Positions 1-8,590 of a DNA stretch of 64,000 nucleotides are shown piece after piece; the stretch's first letter is position 1, and each line of letters opens with the position of its first letter. The DNA comes from Monomorium pharaonis (Eukaryota; Arthropoda; Insecta; Hymenoptera; Formicidae): the NCBI RefSeq assembly GCF_013373865.1, contig NC_050469.1, positions 18,177,046 to 18,241,045 of the forward strand, read 5' to 3'. A program made the position numbers and the translations under genes. The notes under the pieces were generated by a model. It saw nothing but the letters and a program-made list of their open reading frames with translations, was not told the DNA's origin and searched no databases.

Positions 1-165
1 AGGCGCATAGCAACCAATTTTTACAGGCACACAGCAGCCGTTGTTTGTAGGCGCACAGCAGCCGTTGTTTGTAGGCGCACAGCAGCCTTATTGGCGCACA
101 GCAGCCTTTTTTTATAGGCGCACAACAGCCTTTTTTTATTGGCGCACAGCAGCCTTCTATAAATA
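1..165. repeat. Tandem repeat, ~20-24 bp unit, about 7 copies
   Basis: Seven consecutive units share the core GGCGCACAGCAGCC, separated by T-rich linkers of varying length. The array runs to the left edge of the window, so its true length is unknown. Units differ mainly in the length of the T-rich linker. No coding potential is seen. Confidence 0.85.
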
Positions 166-354
166 TCACAGACAAAAACATTGACACAGAAAGAAGATAA
201 AGTGCAAAGTAATAGACAGTATAAAAGTATGTATATAAAAAAAGAAAAAAGAAAAGAAAATTAAAGAAAATGAAAAACCTTACCTCTCTTCTCAAAATTA
301 ATAGACAACTATATGTAACTAAAATAAGAAAGACAATTATTAATATAAAACATT

Positions 355-468
355 GTCTACAATAGCCGTAGTAATAAAGTTGTAAAGTCATTGCAATATA
401 AAAGCTTTTTATGCTGTTGCAAATTACAACGACCTTACTACCTTATCATCACTACGGCTATTGTAGAC
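355..468. mobile_element. Palindromic MITE-like element A
   Basis: The left arm begins GTCTACAATAGCCGTAGTAA and the right arm ends with its near-perfect complement, TACGGCTATTGTAGAC. The interior (about 70 bp) is AT-rich and has no coding capacity. Fold-back structure, short length and a second partial copy at 953-1073 argue for a non-autonomous DNA element. No clear target duplication was found. Confidence 0.6.
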
Positions 469-483
469 TAGACTTAATGTCCA

Positions 484-664
484 AATCACACTAACAATTG
501 CGTCTGCGTTCGCGTTTGTGTCTACAATTGTCTCTTGACAAATAGACGGACGACTAAATAAGAATCGCTAATCATAATCTTTAGCAGCTACCTTTTGATT
601 GATCTAAAAACAATTGTAGACGCAAACGTAAATGCTGACGCAATCGCCAATTGTTAGTGTGATT
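484..664. mobile_element. Palindromic MITE-like element B
   Basis: Arms AATCACACTAACAATTG (left) and CAATTGTTAGTGTGATT (right) are exact complements. Inside them lies a second, imperfect complementary stretch (GCGTCTGCGTTCGCGTTTG against CAAACGTAAATGCTGACGC). A degenerate relative of the right half occurs near 1,905-2,010. It is non-coding and non-autonomous. Confidence 0.6.
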
Positions 665-952
665 CGGGCATAACATAGTATCTCAGAAGTTTGACCCATC
701 CCCTAAAACTCAGAAACAGCTTTAAAATATGATAAACATGTGGACTTAACTTTGAATAACGTCAACAAGATCAGTCAAGAGATCACTTTAATATTTATAT
801 ACATCAAATATTTTTCCCAAAATATCTTACCTACAAACAATTTTTATCTGGAACATTTTTTCATATTTAAAGCCGTTTCCAAAATTTAGGAAATAAGTCA
901 GTAAAGACGTTCTGCTTAAAAATAAAAATATTAATATTTTTCCACTGTATTT

Positions 953-1073
953 TAATAATAAAGTTGTAAAATCATTGCAACATAATATAAAAGCTTTATA
1001 CTCATTAGCTGTCACAAATTACAATTACAACCTTACTACTTTACTATTACGGCTATTGTAAATGGACAATTAA
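953..1073. mobile_element. Partial copy of MITE-like element A
   Basis: The internal sequence AATAAAGTTGTAAA.TCATTGCAA and the right end TTACGGCTATTGTA match the element at 355-468. The left terminal arm is lost or strongly diverged. Confidence 0.5.
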
Positions 1074-1076
1074 ATA

Positions 1077-1209
1077 AAGGCCATTGTACGTACTTTCCGT
1101 AATCATAAACGTAAGATTTCAATCATATTATTCAAACCGACCGAATTAACCAATCGTATTGCTTAATTTCTTACGATTATGATTAAGGAAATGTACGTGC
1201 AATGACCTT
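1077..1209. mobile_element. Palindromic MITE-like element C
   Basis: The left arm AAGGCCATTGTACGTACTTT and the right arm AAATGTACGTGCAATGACCTT are imperfect complements. The inner stretch CCGTAATCATAAACGTAAG against CTTACGATTATGATTAAGG extends the stem. It is non-coding and lies directly against element D. Confidence 0.55.
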
Positions 1210-1211
1210 AA

Positions 1212-1480
1212 GGGCCATCTACAATGGAGTGTTTTAGTCGTAACAACGCTAAATCTACGACCATGCTGTCAATAATACAAACGACGTAACAATAATATAC
1301 AAGCCGGCTATCATAGAGAGGTGACTAAAAACTAACCCCGAACATCTAAACGCTCATCGTAAGCACCCACTGAATTGGTTCAATGTCTGTTGTAGGCCGT
1401 AATCAGTAAAACAGTACGTAATGAAAATATTGTCTACGACTACTGCTACGGCCTACAACTCTCCATTGTAGATGGCCATT
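1212..1480. mobile_element. Palindromic MITE-like element D
   Basis: The left end GGGCCATCTACAATGGAG and the right end CTCCATTGTAGATGGCC are complementary over 16-17 bp. Further imperfect complementarity continues inwards. The CTACAAT core of the ends also occurs in elements A and C, so these may be related families. Non-coding. Confidence 0.55.
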
Positions 1481-1513
1481 TAAAGGTCCGTCTACAATTA
1501 CAGTAGTAGTAAG

Positions 1514-1791
1514 ATCCCAGATAGCCACAAATGTATGTATGAGCACAAATTGTTCTCATATTGCTAATAAAGATGTTAGCATCTTGCTACGCATTTACGT
1601 CGTCCCTTGTGCTGTTATTTGCTAGCATTCGACAGTGTCGAATCAACACTGATCTTAATTAAGTAATGCTAGCATAATGTTTGAAACGCGCAAAGAATTT
1701 TATTTCCGACATCGAATGCTAGCACAAGGGATGATATAAATGCGTAGCAAGATACTAATATCTTTATTATATCATACTGGCTATCTGGGAT
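1514..1791. mobile_element. Palindromic MITE-like element E
   Basis: The termini ATCCCAGATAGCC and GGCTATCTGGGAT are exact 13-bp complements. Inside, TAGCATCTTGCTACGCATTT pairs with AAATGCGTAGCAAGATACTA, and CTAGCATTCGA with TCGAATGCTAG. The element folds on itself over most of its 278 bp and codes for nothing. Confidence 0.65.
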
Positions 1792-1859
1792 TGTCAGTAA
1801 AAACACATTATAGTTGAGTGTGAGAAGAATAATTGAATATAATTGATCAATTCTTATGG

Positions 1860-2010
1860 TTTGCGGCTTACAACCTTACTATTACTACCATTGTAGACAG
1901 ACCTTAAGAATCACTAATCGTAATTGCCAGCAGTTGCCTTCTGATTAGTCTTCTGATGCAAGAAACAATCGTAGACGCAAACGCGAACGCAGATGCAATC
2001 GCCAATCGCT
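1860..2010. repeat. Degenerate fragments of MITE-like families A and B
   Basis: ACAACCTTACTATTAC.ACCATTGTAGACAGACCTT resembles the right end of element A. The following stretch with CAATCGTAGACGCAAACGCG and GATGCAATCGCCAAT resembles the right half of element B. Neither has a matching left arm. Confidence 0.4.
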
Positions 2011-2618
2011 AGAAGAAATATTCACCTGAAACATTTTTCCATATTTAAAGCCGAGATTTAAGAAATAAACCAGTAGACATTGTTTAAAAATAAAAATATT
2101 AATATTTTATAAGTTTATTTTAATTATAACATAATATAAAAATTAGATAAAAGCATACAAGCATTGAAAACGCAGTACTTATATACAACGTAAAGATACT
2201 TATACATAAATGCTCAAACCATAAAATGTTAACATATTTATAATTATAAAAGCATTGTCAAAATTTGAATTACAATAAGTATAAATGTGTCAAAATGTAA
2301 AAATAAAGAATAACATAACCGTGTTTCACTCTTAATGCCAGTTTACCTTTATCTAATTTTGTAAAATTTCAAGTCTACTTTGAAAATAGTTACATATTTC
2401 TTTTTGATACTTACTAAAATATTATCTTCAATACTTTCTTCTCGCTTTTTATTTTCTTTTCGCTTTGATTTAATAATAATCAAATTAATTATATTGACAA
2501 ACTACATCAATAATAACCACAGCCATAAACAATCCATCAACAATGAAGACATTATTCAAATAGCCATAAAATTTCTAAAGCTGCGTTTGCATATCACTCC
2601 CATGTACCTACATAGAAT
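2011..2618. other. AT-rich spacer, no feature seen
   Basis: Strongly AT-rich DNA with short simple runs. An open frame at 2,380-2,640 is low-complexity and lacks coding character. Composition rises in GC from about 2,620, where the 5' region of the next gene probably begins. Confidence 0.5.
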
Positions 2619-2772
2619 ATGTTCGGGGAGCCGCTATTAGCGCTGCCAACATCAGTCTATCTTCATTGCTCATTAAAAACAGAACAAGAACAGACTTATA
2701 CTGTGATGATAGCGTCTCGCCGAACGCACTCATACATCGAGTGTTCCCGCCTTCCAGTCTCCACGTTCAAAC

Positions 2773-3505
2773 ATGGTGGCGAACAAGGATGTTACGTAAA
2801 AATATAACAATAAATGTATAAATATAAAAATATTCATTAAATAAATATTAATTTCAGCATCATGGAGATCGACGAAGAAGGGGATGCAATAATAGTTAAT
2901 GCAGCTTCTCAAATTGAGAAGCTGCACGTACAAGTCGCACCTGCAGCTTCTCAATTTGAGAAGCTGCAACAAATAGATACGCCAATGGTGAGGGCCTTGT
3001 CACCGCCGCAGCCAACATCGGCGACACCACCGGCGGCAAGCCCACCACCAGCGACGATCCCACTACCGCCGCTACCACCGCCGCCGCCGACGACGTCGGT
3101 CCCGCTGCCGACGGCCACACCAACAGCATGGTCATACCCATGGGGGATGGTAACTCCACCACCACCACCATTATCACAGCAGTCACAGCAGTCGACAAGA
3201 CGTAAGTAAAAAAATAGGAAAATATATCTTTATATATTAATATTAAGATCTGGTCCGTGATACAGATCAGTTTTCTTTTTGGTGCGACAGTACAGTACAT
3301 TCAGCCATCTGTATCACGGACCAAATCATTTTTATATATTTATATATATTTTGTTTATTAATATTAATCCTCTTTATTTTTCCTCATTACAGCTTCTCGA
3401 TGGCAACAAGCAGGAAGGGGCCGCAGGAGAGAAAGGGGCCGCGGAGAACAATACATACGAGGAAGAGGCCGCGGAGGACAAAATATTTATATTACTTATA
3501 AATAA
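2773..3505 (+). CDS. Predicted three-exon gene, proline-rich and RG-rich protein of unknown function
   Basis: I do not recognise this gene. Proposed exons are 2773-2795, 2858-3201 and 3393-3505. The start is CAAACATGG, and the introns (62 and 191 nt) have GTAAAA..TTTCAG and GTAAGT..TTACAG borders. The frame stays open across both joins and stops at TAA 3503-3505, giving about 159 residues. Order: a short N-terminus beginning MVANKDV, an acidic patch, two copies of an AASQxEKL motif, a long Pro/Ala/Thr segment with PPPPP runs, then a C-terminus rich in RG/RGG steps (RGRGRGG), as in some RNA-binding tails. Another consensus donor (GTAAGC at 3510) and an acceptor near 3653 suggest a 3'-UTR intron, or an alternative end in another frame. 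A GC-enriched stretch at 2,620-2,772 would be the 5' UTR. The exon structure is inferred; no transcript was seen. Confidence 0.5.
2901..2967. repeat. Two 25-bp palindromes inside the coding exon
   Basis: Positions 2901-2925 and 2943-2967 each read GCAGCTTCTCAA.TTGAGAAGCTGC with a single central base that differs (A or T). Each is therefore a near-perfect palindrome, and the two are exact reverse complements of one another. Both encode AASQ[I/F]EKL on the + strand, and the - strand encodes the same peptide. Confidence 0.9.
3251..3324. repeat. Hairpin in predicted intron 2
   Basis: TGGTCCGTGATACAGAT (3251-3267) and ATCTGTATCACGGACCA (3308-3324) are exact 17-bp complements separated by 40 nt. 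The hairpin lies wholly inside the predicted 191-nt intron. It may be a tiny inverted-repeat insertion or a structured intron element; no target duplication was seen. Confidence 0.7.
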
Positions 3506-3728
3506 AAAGGTAAGCAATATGGATATGAATATAAAAATATTGTTCTGTGACAATAGCTACAAAACCATCGAGGAATTTCTTAATCCGCAGCTACTGTCAT
3601 ATTACACTATAATTTTTAACATGTAGAAAGTAACATTTTTTATTATTGTTCCAGATATGTACAAGACTGATGTCCCGAGTGCCCAGAGTTAAAAATAACA
3701 AATATTTTATTGTTTCATAAAAAAATAC

Positions 3729-3749
3729 AATAAATACAGAGACAATAAA
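3729..3749 (+). terminator. Two AATAAA polyadenylation signals
   Basis: AATAAA occurs at 3729-3734 and 3744-3749, about 225-245 bp beyond the stop codon of the upstream + strand gene. They are plausible poly(A) signals, although AATAAA is expected often by chance in such AT-rich DNA. Confidence 0.35.
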
Positions 3750-3877
3750 TATAAAATATTGCTTATTTATAATTTAACCTTCCTAATCCCTATAATTCCT
3801 TATAAAATGTAAAATAAATTATAATTAAAATTTGTAAAACTTATTAACTTATATAACTTATACAATTTATATATAAT

Positions 3878-4976
3878 TTAGTTTAACCCTAAAAAACAAT
3901 TATATCCGATAAATCCCATCATTAATTCCTTTCTATCGAGATACCCTGATACACACTTCACGCTCAAAAAATCTATATTAACCCACTGGGTATTTAAATA
4001 ATGATATTGAACTCGTCTAATTTGCTCGCAAGCTATTTTTTCCGCGCGGCCTTTTCTGCTTTCCGTTGCATTCGCTCGAACTCCTTTAGCCTGCACCCGT
4101 AACTCCTTCAATTTGCTCTTAAGATGAGTCTTAGCTTCGCCGTAAACTCCCAAGGCCTTCAGCTCCTCCAATTCCAAGCGTAACAAATTATTCCCATTAA
4201 TATTCTATCAATTTCTGTTAGTCCCATTGGCACACCTATTTAAAAATTAGAAAGTTATTAGAAACCATTAGAAACAAAAATAAAGTAAGAGATAAATATT
4301 AAAAAGAAATAACACATTAAATTAAAACCAAAGTCGCTTGGGTGAGCGGGTAATCAAACTGTGCTTGAATATATTGATAATGCATGCAGAACGGATCAAT
4401 ATATTTTTATACTAAAGAAAATCATGCGATTAAAGCAAAAATTTAAGAGAATAAGGCACAAAATTGTACTTAAATAAAAAATTTTGAATGTGATCTTTGT
4501 AGATATGAAAATTATTTCGGGAACAAAATTTAAATATTTTCTTTTTAGTTTTTGATTTGATTAAAAGCCTTATGTATATTTCTGTGCCTCCGTATATCCA
4601 GCTCACATAAAATGCATATATAGCAGTTACTTTGGCATCTATATAAACATCTCCCCTTTTATCATGTCATCAACAGGTCAGTTGGGTGATACTATATAAC
4701 CCATATAGCTGTTATAGTTTTGGACAAGATTTCACGTACTTTACCTACAAAATCTAAAAAAGACGATATCTCTAAAAGCCATATAGTTGCAATACGATAT
4801 TTTTTTAAAAAATATAACACTGCAACTCTTACCTGGCTTGTTATAAGATAATAGCAAATATTTGAAGAATTAGAAAGTACACCTTTAAATAATCCTTTTG
4901 ATATGAATTGCTCTGCCAATTCTCTATATGATAATTCATTGTTGAATTTAAAAGATAATAAATCTTGATGAATCAT
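3878..4976 (-). CDS. Predicted two-exon gene, 156-residue protein, possible LisH/TOF-like helix region
   Basis: Exon 1 runs 4976-4833 on the - strand from an ATG and ends at a consensus CAG|GTAAGA donor. Exon 2 runs 4204-3878 after a TTGATAG acceptor. The join is phase 0 and stays open to TAA. Exon 1 contains ELSYRELAEQF and GLFKGVLSNS. Exon 2 is rich in charged helix (LELEELKALGVYGEAKTHLK, then KLKELR and a basic stretch) and ends YLDRKELMMGFIGYN. The pattern G-V-Y-x-x-x-K-T-x-L-K-x-x-L loosely resembles the N-terminal TOF/LisH region of centrosomal proteins such as OFD1 and FOP. I offer that only as a lead. The acceptor has a weak pyrimidine tract, so the exon 2 start could be wrong. The gene converges tail-to-tail with the + strand gene at 2773-3505. 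Confidence 0.45.
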
Positions 4977-5240
4977 GTTTCTTCCTCTCTTTCTTTTAAT
5001 ATAACTGAAATTTTAAACATTACACAAAGTATTACTCTTATCTCAGAATACTTATTCTATACAAAAAATAAAACTTTTATGTAACTTATTTGATCTTCAA
5101 ACTAGGCACAGCTGTATTTCCCTCCACAATGTAACCACAATGTGTAATCCACAACAATGTGCAATTTTTATCGCTGTAAAACCCACCATGGATTAAAAGC
5201 CATCACACACGAAATGATCACTCTCGCTGTATCTTTTCTT

Positions 5241-5244
<4 letters not shown>

Positions 5245-5303
<59 letters not shown>
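5245..5303. repeat. (CT)n microsatellite
   Basis: About 29 uninterrupted CT dinucleotides. Any open frame running through it is an artefact of the repeat. Confidence 0.95.
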
Positions 5304-5305
<2 letters not shown>

Positions 5306-5486
5306 CTCCTTCCCTCTCTCAAAGTTCTTGTATTCGATGATCTCATCTCACGAGTACCTCAAACAATTATCAATATAAAGAATAATTCGCGAAACTATCT
5401 GTACTGAGAGAATGTCTTTTAAAAAACCAAGATTTTAAGAGAGGTCATCAAAGTTTTAAGAGGCATGATACTGATTCGCTGTAAGT

Positions 5487-5573
5487 AAGTGTATGTGTAA
5501 CGTAAGATAGTTGGAGACCAGAGAGAAACCTCTCCTCAGAGTCCTTCAACTGTCTCATGTTGCACATACACTT
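5487..5573 (+). other. Pre-miRNA-like imperfect hairpin
   Basis: AGTGTATGTGTAACGTAAGA (from 5488) pairs with TCTCATGTTGCACATACACT (to 5572), continued inwards by TAGTTGGA against TCCTTCAACTG. The stem is near 28 bp with an apical loop of about 23 nt. Four of its five imperfect positions are G-U wobbles when read as + strand RNA, and only one is A-C. Size and shape resemble an animal miRNA precursor, but it lies inside a transposon-like inverted repeat. No expression evidence. Confidence 0.3.
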
Positions 5574-5685
5574 TGTTGTGAGCGAAACACTCACAACCAA
5601 TAAATTTATATCATAAAATAAAGGAAATAAAATATTAAAATTATAAGATAGCTCGCCGAGGAAGGCTCGCTATCACAAGGTGTCA

Positions 5686-6180
5686 GGTGACACATGCCTC
5701 GTGCGCTGCCGGCCGGTCATCGCACTGGGCAACGCACCAGCCACCTTAAAGAAGTAGCGAAGCCAGCTTAGCAACAATCATGCCACCGGAAATGCATACC
5801 TGCATTTTGGCAATTGTTGCTAAACTCGCAAATATTTCCCACGCGCCGAATGCGCGCGGGAATGACTATATATGGTCATGCGGAGGGTCCGATGCCCCCA
5901 CTAATAATTAAATCCGCGACACTATTTAAGCCGCTGCCGAACAGCGGCCAGCGGAATCAGTGATTAGAAATCAAGCCGATACGTACGGCCCGCACGAGTG
6001 AATTAAGAGTTCGGAACTTAGCCGCTAGCTAATCTCGAGCGAGCAACGAGACGACGCGTTAACTCCGAGTCACGCGCCGTATCTAATCTAGTGTAACACG
6101 ACGCGGCACCTTCGCCGACCGCAACCAGTGTACAACAACAGAGAAATAAATCTTTTATGTCAATTTAACTTAGAATCAGT
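5686..6180 (+). mobile_element. LTR-like block, possible solo LTR
   Basis: A stretch distinctly richer in GC than its surroundings starts near TGTCAGGTGACACATGCC. It has a TATTTAAG TATA-like box at about 5,922 and an AATAAA near 6,147, followed by T-rich sequence. The order promoter-like box, GC-rich leader, poly(A) signal fits a retrotransposon LTR. There is no internal gene beside it, and I could not define the right end or a target duplication. Confidence 0.35.
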
Positions 6181-6425
6181 GAATGAGTGATTTGAGGACC
6201 CTGCCTACAAAAACTGCCTCTTTCCGCGAGTTCCTACTCCTTGGGCAGCAACGAATCCCGAAAGATCTTTTGTCGCACCGCAAGGTACGGCAAAAATATT
6301 TTGTTGTACCGCAAGGCGCAACAATTTACTTACAGCGAATCAGTATTACTTACAGCGAATCAGTATCATGCCTCTTGAAACTTTGATAACCTCTCTTAAA
6401 ATCTTGTTTTTTTAAAAGACATTGT

Positions 6426-6758
6426 TAAACATAATGGTATAATCTTGATATGCATTATTATTACTTCACGAACTGTCATAACAACATAACCTCACACTGC
6501 ATGTCATTTCACGCGAACCCCTGGTCAAAGACCGTGCTTCTGGCGACTCACATAACTCATTACACACGATGCAAACGCCGTAATGATAACGCGAATGGCT
6601 GCGTTTCATTTTATTACGCACATGATAAACGTTAGACATTATTATGCATGAAATGGAACGTTGTCCAAGAAGCATGCGAATGTGAACGCTGTTCATGCTA
6701 CTATATTTTGTCGGTATGACAGGTTCCTAAATAACCTGATACGCATTTATAGCACACA
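6426..6758. other. Spacer, nothing recognised
   Basis: Mixed-composition DNA with short open frames on both strands that overlap each other and show no domain, motif or splice structure. Confidence 0.4.
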
Positions 6759-7821
6759 ACCCAGTGAACACATTTTATAGCGGCAATATAACATGGAAGT
6801 TACAAGTAATTTAACATTGTTATTCTTGTGATATGTAGGTGCTATATGACATGGAAATAACCCGTTACGTAATATTTGTTATACGCAAGTGATATAGCTG
6901 TTATACATCGTTTTGGCGTTACAGTTATTCAACAAAAATTGTATAATCGTAACATAACACGTTCGTATCAATTACGGAACGATGCGTCGTAGTTGACTCA
7001 GAAATCAGACAACATTATAACATCCTGAATGATAGATCTATTTGATAATAAAAAAAATTATTATAAAGATTTTCAAAAATAACGGTTTGTCTACAATTAC
7101 TGCGCACAAAAAATGTACAAAATCGAAATTCATCATGGCATGTCTGAACAAAAACAGAATAATAAATGTATACTATTCAATTTTTCTTAGAATTGCGATC
7201 TATATAGTTAACCATCTAATTAATCATTTGAACGCTTCAAAGATTAGTGCTAAATAGATCGCAATTTTCATCAAATTATTAAGATTATGAAAAAAGATAA
7301 ATTTAACAATGAAATTAATAAGTAAATAAATTAATGCTATTTATTTTTAATATGTTTTGCAAAATTTAATTGCTTTTATAAAAAATAATATAGTTGCGTC
7401 AGTTTATAACATATAGATACATGTAGACAATAACAAGTACCCATATCAATGAGTCAAATTGGCGTAGCAGGTAGAGTACAAGGTTCGTCATCCTAAGGTC
7501 TCGGGTTCAAACCTAGCAGCGGCAAGTAAGAATAAAATAAAAAATAACAATTTAAATTTAATTAATTAATAAAAATTTATCTTAAATTTAGTATGTGCTG
7601 TTGATAAAAATAATTTAAAAAAAAATGAAATTTTAATTTTATTTTATTTTTCTTTGTAATTGCTGTGTGACGGTTAGATAACATGTAATTATAACATGTT
7701 ATATTGCTGAGTCGGAAATTGTAACTTACATGTAAGTTACGTGTAATTTCAGAGTAACGTAACCTGTTACATTTGGTTACATTGCTGTTATACTGCTACT
7801 ATATTACTGTGTTCACTGGGT
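6759..7821. mobile_element. 1.06-kb TIR element (ACCCAGTGAACACA ends) carrying a tRNA-like module
   Basis: The termini ACCCAGTGAACACA (6759) and TGTGTTCACTGGGT (to 7821) are exact complements. Inside them both ends are full of short, related TGTTAC/GTAAC motifs. The interior has no transposase frame and contains a tRNA-like stretch at 7463-7530. It is probably a non-autonomous DNA transposon. Flanks do not show a convincing target duplication. Confidence 0.55.
7463..7530 (+). other. tRNA-like sequence (SINE head or degenerate tRNA)
   Basis: GGCGTAGCAGGTAGAG resembles a pol III A box and CGGGTTCAAACCTAG a B box, correctly spaced by about 35 nt. Acceptor and anticodon stems do not close into a proper cloverleaf, so this is not called a functional tRNA gene. 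A short T-rich tract follows. Confidence 0.4.
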
Positions 7822-8240
7822 ATTGTCTGTCGTTCTCTCGTTTCCTAACGATAAGAAACGATGAGAAAATTTGATGCGGCAAATATTATAATATACTTAT
7901 AAAAGAAAATTATTAATTTGAGAATCAATCGTATCATTGATAACTTTTTATCAATGATTTCATCAAGGATTTATTAGTACGATACAATTCGATAAGAAAC
8001 AAAGTTAGAATTGTATAATACTGTAAATAAGATATTTAAGAAAAAGAAAAAATCTATCGTGAATGTACGAAAAACTTTTATTAATTTATTTATTCGCAAT
8101 TACTTATTCACAAATAATAGAAATTAGATTATTTGTAGAATCCATAAGTTTATATCGCTTTCTCTCTTTCAACTTTCTTAATCACAGAAGTTTATTACGG
8201 TTTTAATTTGTCCTATTTTTGTTAACTCCTAATTTTGTTA
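7822..8240. other. AT-rich spacer, nothing recognised
   Basis: AT-rich DNA with several ATCAATGAT-type short inverted motifs. No coding frame or repeat boundary was found. Confidence 0.4.
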
Positions 8241-8590
8241 AGTAATCGTGAATGTGCGTAGCGGCCATCGCTACGAGTGCAGGCGCGGTGCGGCGGGATG
8301 CGAAGGCGGCGAAGCACAGGCAGCGGCGCCGCTTCTCCTCCTTCCCGCCGCCGCTGCTCCTCCTTCCCGCCGCCGCTGGCAACCAATGCTTGACACAGTG
8401 GGCCGCGCTACAGCTCGAGCGTCTTGGCTCTTCGAACGGCGCGCTCTCATTCGTAGAATTTAAAAAATTAATATCTCGATTATGGGTGGACCTAACCCAA
8501 GACAATATTGAACTTTTATGTTTCTCTCGATCCCGTCTATCTTTCTATTACGGGATGGCTTCCGTTTACATTTCACCCTGTATATAAGAC
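8241..8590. repeat. GC-rich repeat fragment ending in a CCCTGTATATAA terminus
   Basis: A GC-rich segment with a 22-bp motif (CTCCTCCTTCCCGCCGCCGC plus TG) present twice in tandem near 8,335-8,378. It then grades into a moderate-GC tail ending TTTCACCCTGTATATAA. The reverse complement starts TATACAGGGTGAAA, a terminus type frequent in Tc1/mariner-like insect elements and seen again near 53,455 and 61,942. Open frames cross it on both strands, as expected for GC-rich non-coding DNA. Confidence 0.4.

Larger units (their letters stand above)
5411..6425. mobile_element. Inverted-repeat element with ~78-bp arms
   Basis: The left arm (about 5411-5489) contains AAGATTTTAAGAGAGGTCAT and GGCATGATACTGATTCGCTG. 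The right arm (about 6347-6425) contains the complements CAGCGAATCAGTATCATGCC and CCTCTCTTAAAATCTTG. Just before the right arm, about 17 bp around TTACAGCGAATCAGT is duplicated in tandem. The arms enclose a miRNA-like hairpin and a GC-richer LTR-like block. This looks like a foldback or non-autonomous DNA element that received a later insertion. Confidence 0.6.

Noticed and set aside
2380..2640. 86-codon + strand frame upstream of the first gene
   Set aside because: Low-complexity, Ile/Leu/Phe/Asn-biased translation of AT-rich DNA, with no splice link to the gene that follows.
3399..3626. Alternative frame of the third exon (LDGNKQEGAAGEKGAAENN and onward)
   Set aside because: It is open and regular, but the upstream exon's GTAAGT donor leaves a phase that leads into the RG-rich frame instead. 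I cannot exclude alternative splicing that uses it.
5157..5378. 73-codon frame with a long Leu/Ser run
   Set aside because: It is produced by the (CT)n microsatellite.
7463..7530. Functional tRNA gene
   Set aside because: A and B boxes are present, but acceptor and anticodon stems do not pair properly and no clear anticodon loop forms. The same applies to the tRNA-like stretches near 41,848 and 44,484.
8203..8587. Several overlapping frames of 70-111 codons on both strands
   Set aside because: They lie in a GC-rich repeat with a 22-bp tandem unit that shifts frame, and no frame stands out.
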